DNA of 8,064 bases from an uncultured Collinsella sp. (GTDB lineage: Bacteria; Actinomycetota; Coriobacteriia; Coriobacteriales; Coriobacteriaceae): assembly GCA_958372035.1 (NCBI GenBank), contig CATXML010000044.1:1-8064 (forward strand), given 5' to 3'. Both the position numbers and the translations under genes were made by a program. Shown in pieces: positions 6,111-8,064 of the stretch (the stretch's first letter is position 1; each line of letters begins with the position of its first letter). The notes beneath the pieces were generated by a model, which did no database searches, was not told the origin of the DNA, and saw only the letters and a list, made by a program, of their open reading frames with translations.

Positions 6111-6206
6111 TTTTCCAGGTGCCCGAGATCGCCGAGAAACCGTGCGGCCATTGGCCTAATGGGTCATGGCCGCACGGTTGAACGGCGAGGTCGGGTGCCT
6201 GGGAAA
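6111..6206. repeat. 96-nt imperfect palindrome between the aldolase and ROK kinase genes
   Basis: A single dyad centred at 6158.5. The inner 14 bp are perfect (AACCGTGCGGCCAT at 6138-6151 with ATGGCCGCACGGTT at 6166-6179) around a 14-nt loop. Outward there are 3 mismatches, 6 bp, 2 mismatches, 5 bp, 2 G-T positions, 5 bp, 1 G-T position and 3 bp. That is 33 Watson-Crick pairs out of 41 arm positions. The G-T positions pair as G-U only in plus-strand RNA; in the coding-sense RNA they are C-A mismatches. It starts 3 nt after the aldolase stop codon and no U-tract follows, so it is not a standard terminator. It is not similar in sequence to the palindrome at 4958-5055. mRNA 3'-end protection, a mobile palindromic repeat or a protein-binding site are all possible. 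Confidence 0.85.
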
Positions 6207-6209
6207 GCT

Positions 6210-7130
6210 TTAAAGGAGACCGTTGTCCTGGAGGACCTTGCGAATCGCCTCGACGTTCTCACCGGTCATGGCCTTCACCGGGCGCGGCATGGTCGGGCTG
6301 TCGAAGATGCCCATGAGGTTCATAGCGGTCTTGAAGGCGCCGACGCCACCGGCATAGCCCTGGACGCCCGAGGTGACATCCCAGATGTGCGAAATCTCAT
6401 TGAGGCGATCCTGCTCGGCCTTGACGGTAGCCCAGTCACCAGTCTGAGCGGCCTTCCACTGACGACCGTAGCCCTCGGGCTCAACGTTGGCGAGGCCCGG
6501 AACGGAACCGTCGGCGCCACCGAGATAGGCACCGTCGACGACGACCTCATGGCCGGTAAGGATGCTCATCGGATGGCCGTTCTTCTCGTTCTCCTGAATG
6601 AGGTAGCGGAACGAGATGTCATCGCCCGAGGAATCCTTGACGCCAGCCAGGACGCCCTCGGCGCCGAGCTTAGCAAGGAGCTTCCAGGGGAGCTTGGTGT
6701 GGACGCACACGGGGATGTCGTAGGCGAAGATGGGCAGGTCGAGTTCCTCGTGAAGGATGCGGAAGTGCTCCTCGACCTCGGTCATGCCCTGCAGGGCATA
6801 GAACGGGCAGGTGGCGACGAGCGCATCGGCGCCCAGCTCCTGAGCGACCTTGCCGTGCTCGATCATGCGCTCGGTCTCGGTGTCGATGATGCCGACCAGA
6901 ACGGGAACGCGGTGGTCGACGATACGGACGGCCTCTGCGACAATCTGGCGACGGCGCTCGTCGGTGGAGAAGACGACCTCGCCCGAGGAGCCCAGGAAGA
7001 ACAGGCCATCGACGCCGGCATCGATCATGCGGTTGATGCTGCGCTCAAAGGAGGCAACGTCGAGCTGGTGGTCTTCGGTATCGGGAACAACGACGGGAGG
7101 GATAACGCCGGTGAATTTCTGAGTTGCCAC
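6210..7130 (-). CDS. nanA: DapA/NanA-family aldolase, probable N-acetylneuraminate lyase (306 aa)
   Basis: Class I aldolase of the dihydrodipicolinate synthase / N-acetylneuraminate lyase family. Next to nanE and a ROK kinase it most likely splits Neu5Ac into ManNAc and pyruvate. The pyruvate-carboxylate loop is GSSGE (residues 47-51), a variant of GxTGE. The proton-relay tyrosine is Tyr137 in YDIP and the Schiff-base lysine is Lys165 in GVKDSSGD, the same spacing as in E. coli NanA. Length is typical for the family. The start is the GTG at 7128-7130, read as MATQKFTGVIPP, because AAGGAGA lies just upstream and the 28 residues before it are atypical. It begins 68 nt after the esterase stop; a long palindrome follows it. 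The family also holds keto-acid aldolases and DHDPS, so the substrate rests mainly on context. Confidence 0.85.
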   Translation of the reverse strand: MATQKFTGVIPPVVVPDTEDHQLDVASFERSINRMIDAGVDGLFFLGSSGEVVFSTDERRRQIVAEAVRIVDHRVPVLVGIIDTETERMIEHGKVAQELGADALVATCPFYALQGMTEVEEHFRILHEELDLPIFAYDIPVCVHTKLPWKLLAKLGAEGVLAGVKDSSGDDISFRYLIQENEKNGHPMSILTGHEVVVDGAYLGGADGSVPGLANVEPEGYGRQWKAAQTGDWATVKAEQDRLNEISHIWDVTSGVQGYAGGVGAFKTAMNLMGIFDSPTMPRPVKAMTGENVEAIRKVLQDNGLL

Positions 7131-7135
7131 AAGAA

Positions 7136-7142
7136 TCTCCTT
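7136..7142 (-). promoter_or_regulatory. Ribosome binding site fixing the GTG start of the aldolase gene
   Basis: AAGGAGA on the minus strand lies 5-6 nt before GTG at 7128-7130. The upstream in-frame ATG near 7214 would overlap the end of the esterase gene and adds residues unlike the family N-terminus, so this site decides the start. Confidence 0.8.
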
Positions 7143-7198
7143 AGTTGTCTGGCGGGCAGCCCTATGCCGCCCACTCTTGTTGGCGGTGTCCAGGCCGT

Positions 7199-8050
7199 CT
7201 AGGCCAAAGAACACGAATAGAACGTTTGGTTAAAGAAGTCGACGACTTCGTTTTCGAACGCATTGATGCGCTCGTGAGCGTATTTGGCATAGATGATATG
7301 CCTCCGGTCACACTCAAGACCGTTGAATACGGCAAACTGGCCCTTGGGATCACTCACGGTATCCATGAGCGATGTGCCCATGAGCACCGAGCCACGAACC
7401 CGAGGCGACAGCGTCTCGAGACCGCTGGGAAGCGGATTGGCAAGCGCCGTGCAGGCAAGGCCCCGCTCGTCCAGAGCAGAAACCGCCAGCGCGACACCGC
7501 CGCCAAGGCCCTCGCCCCATGCAAAGATGCGGTCGGGATCCATGCCATCAAGGTTGCGCGCAACCTTCGCCAACGCGCAGCCCCAACGGACACGCTCGAC
7601 AAAAGCAGGCGAGGTAATCCCCTGCTGCAGATCGCTGGATCCAATAGTCTCATCGTCCAGCGCAAGCACGGCATATCCCATGGCGGCAAACCGCGTCATG
7701 TGATGCCATCCCCGCACGGGTCGGTCGATGTCATGGAACATCAGACACAGCGGAACAAGCTCGGATCTTCGGGCGCAACCAGAGGGCTCAATCAAACGGC
7801 CGTGCACGACATACCCGCCGAGCTCAAAGGAAACCTCGGAGTAGCGCGCGCACGGATTGGCGAAATCAATCGCCGTAACGGTCAGCCCGCAAACCTCAAG
7901 GTCCGAAGCGGCTGTCTCCAACTCGGAAACATCCGCAGAAGCATCGCCGCGCCAATCCCGGAAATCAGAGAGCCTTGACGAAACCGTCCCAGCAATTCCC
8001 GCAAGCTCGGGGACAATCAGCTCATCGATATTGCTCTCGCACTTAGACAT
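7199..8050 (-). CDS. Acetyl-xylan-esterase (AXE1)-family alpha/beta hydrolase, nucleophile Ser replaced by Gly (283 aa)
   Basis: Alpha/beta hydrolase resembling the AXE1 / cephalosporin-C deacetylase family. Family-like segments are LCLMFHDIDRPVRGWHHM (residues 101-118), where others have FHGY..W, the AMGYAVLALD strand (123-132), MDPDRIFAWGEGLGGGVALA in two overlapping blocks (170-189), GTSLMDTVSDPKGQFAVFN (225-243) with the acid Asp230, and YAHE (257-260) with His259. The nucleophile elbow, normally GxSxGG, reads GEGLGGG, so position 181 is Gly (codon GGC) where Ser is expected. The RGQ oxyanion-region motif is also missing (DDETIGSSD, 132-140). The protein is somewhat shorter than the usual 310-330 residues. 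AXE1 enzymes in sialic-acid clusters may remove O-acetyl groups from sialic acid, but this copy may be catalytically inactive. No signal peptide is seen, so it is probably cytosolic. The ATG at 8048-8050 follows a purine-rich GGGGAGG. The cluster may continue upstream, outside the window. Confidence 0.8.
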   Translation of the reverse strand: MSKCESNIDELIVPELAGIAGTVSSRLSDFRDWRGDASADVSELETAASDLEVCGLTVTAIDFANPCARYSEVSFELGGYVVHGRLIEPSGCARRSELVPLCLMFHDIDRPVRGWHHMTRFAAMGYAVLALDDETIGSSDLQQGITSPAFVERVRWGCALAKVARNLDGMDPDRIFAWGEGLGGGVALAVSALDERGLACTALANPLPSGLETLSPRVRGSVLMGTSLMDTVSDPKGQFAVFNGLECDRRHIIYAKYAHERINAFENEVVDFFNQTFYSCSLA

Positions 8051-8064
8051 GAGCCTCCCCTCCC

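Noticed and set aside
6159..7202. 347-codon plus-strand open frame opposite the aldolase gene
   Set aside because: It is a shadow frame of the aldolase gene, and its start lies in the loop of the palindrome.

Overview
All eight genes lie on the minus strand, so the window is read from high to low coordinates. The DNA is GC-rich with strongly GC-ending codons, which also creates long antisense shadow frames. The pairing of rapZ and whiA followed by gap and pgk resembles the actinobacterial order. Together with a sialic-acid cluster and the codon style, this suggests a gut actinobacterium of the Coriobacteriia, probably Collinsella-like. That assignment is an inference from gene content, not from a search.

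Upstream block (8050 to 4246): a sialic-acid (Neu5Ac) catabolic cluster. In transcription order it holds an acetyl-xylan-esterase-family protein whose serine nucleophile position is glycine, a DapA/NanA-type aldolase (probable N-acetylneuraminate lyase) with a GTG start, a ROK-family sugar kinase (probable ManNAc kinase), and NanE (ManNAc-6-P 2-epimerase). Together they would take Neu5Ac through ManNAc and ManNAc-6-P to GlcNAc-6-P. The two longest gaps in the cluster are each largely filled by a long imperfect palindrome, 96 nt (6111-6206) and 98 nt (4958-5055). These are the most striking non-coding structures in the window.

Middle block (4194 to 2288): a strong intrinsic-terminator hairpin whose U-tract runs straight into the rapZ Shine-Dalgarno site, then rapZ and whiA only 6 nt apart. 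The gluconeogenesis-factor gene yvcK, normally found between these two genes in Firmicutes and Actinobacteria, is absent here.

Downstream block (2287 to 1): an AT-rich promoter region with a perfect 14-bp palindrome, then gap (GAPDH), a terminator or attenuator plus a second hairpin, and the first 309 codons of pgk, which runs off the window. No tRNA, rRNA, CRISPR, insertion sequence or transposase is visible. No gene-free stretch exceeds 300 bases; the longest is the 193 nt upstream of gap.
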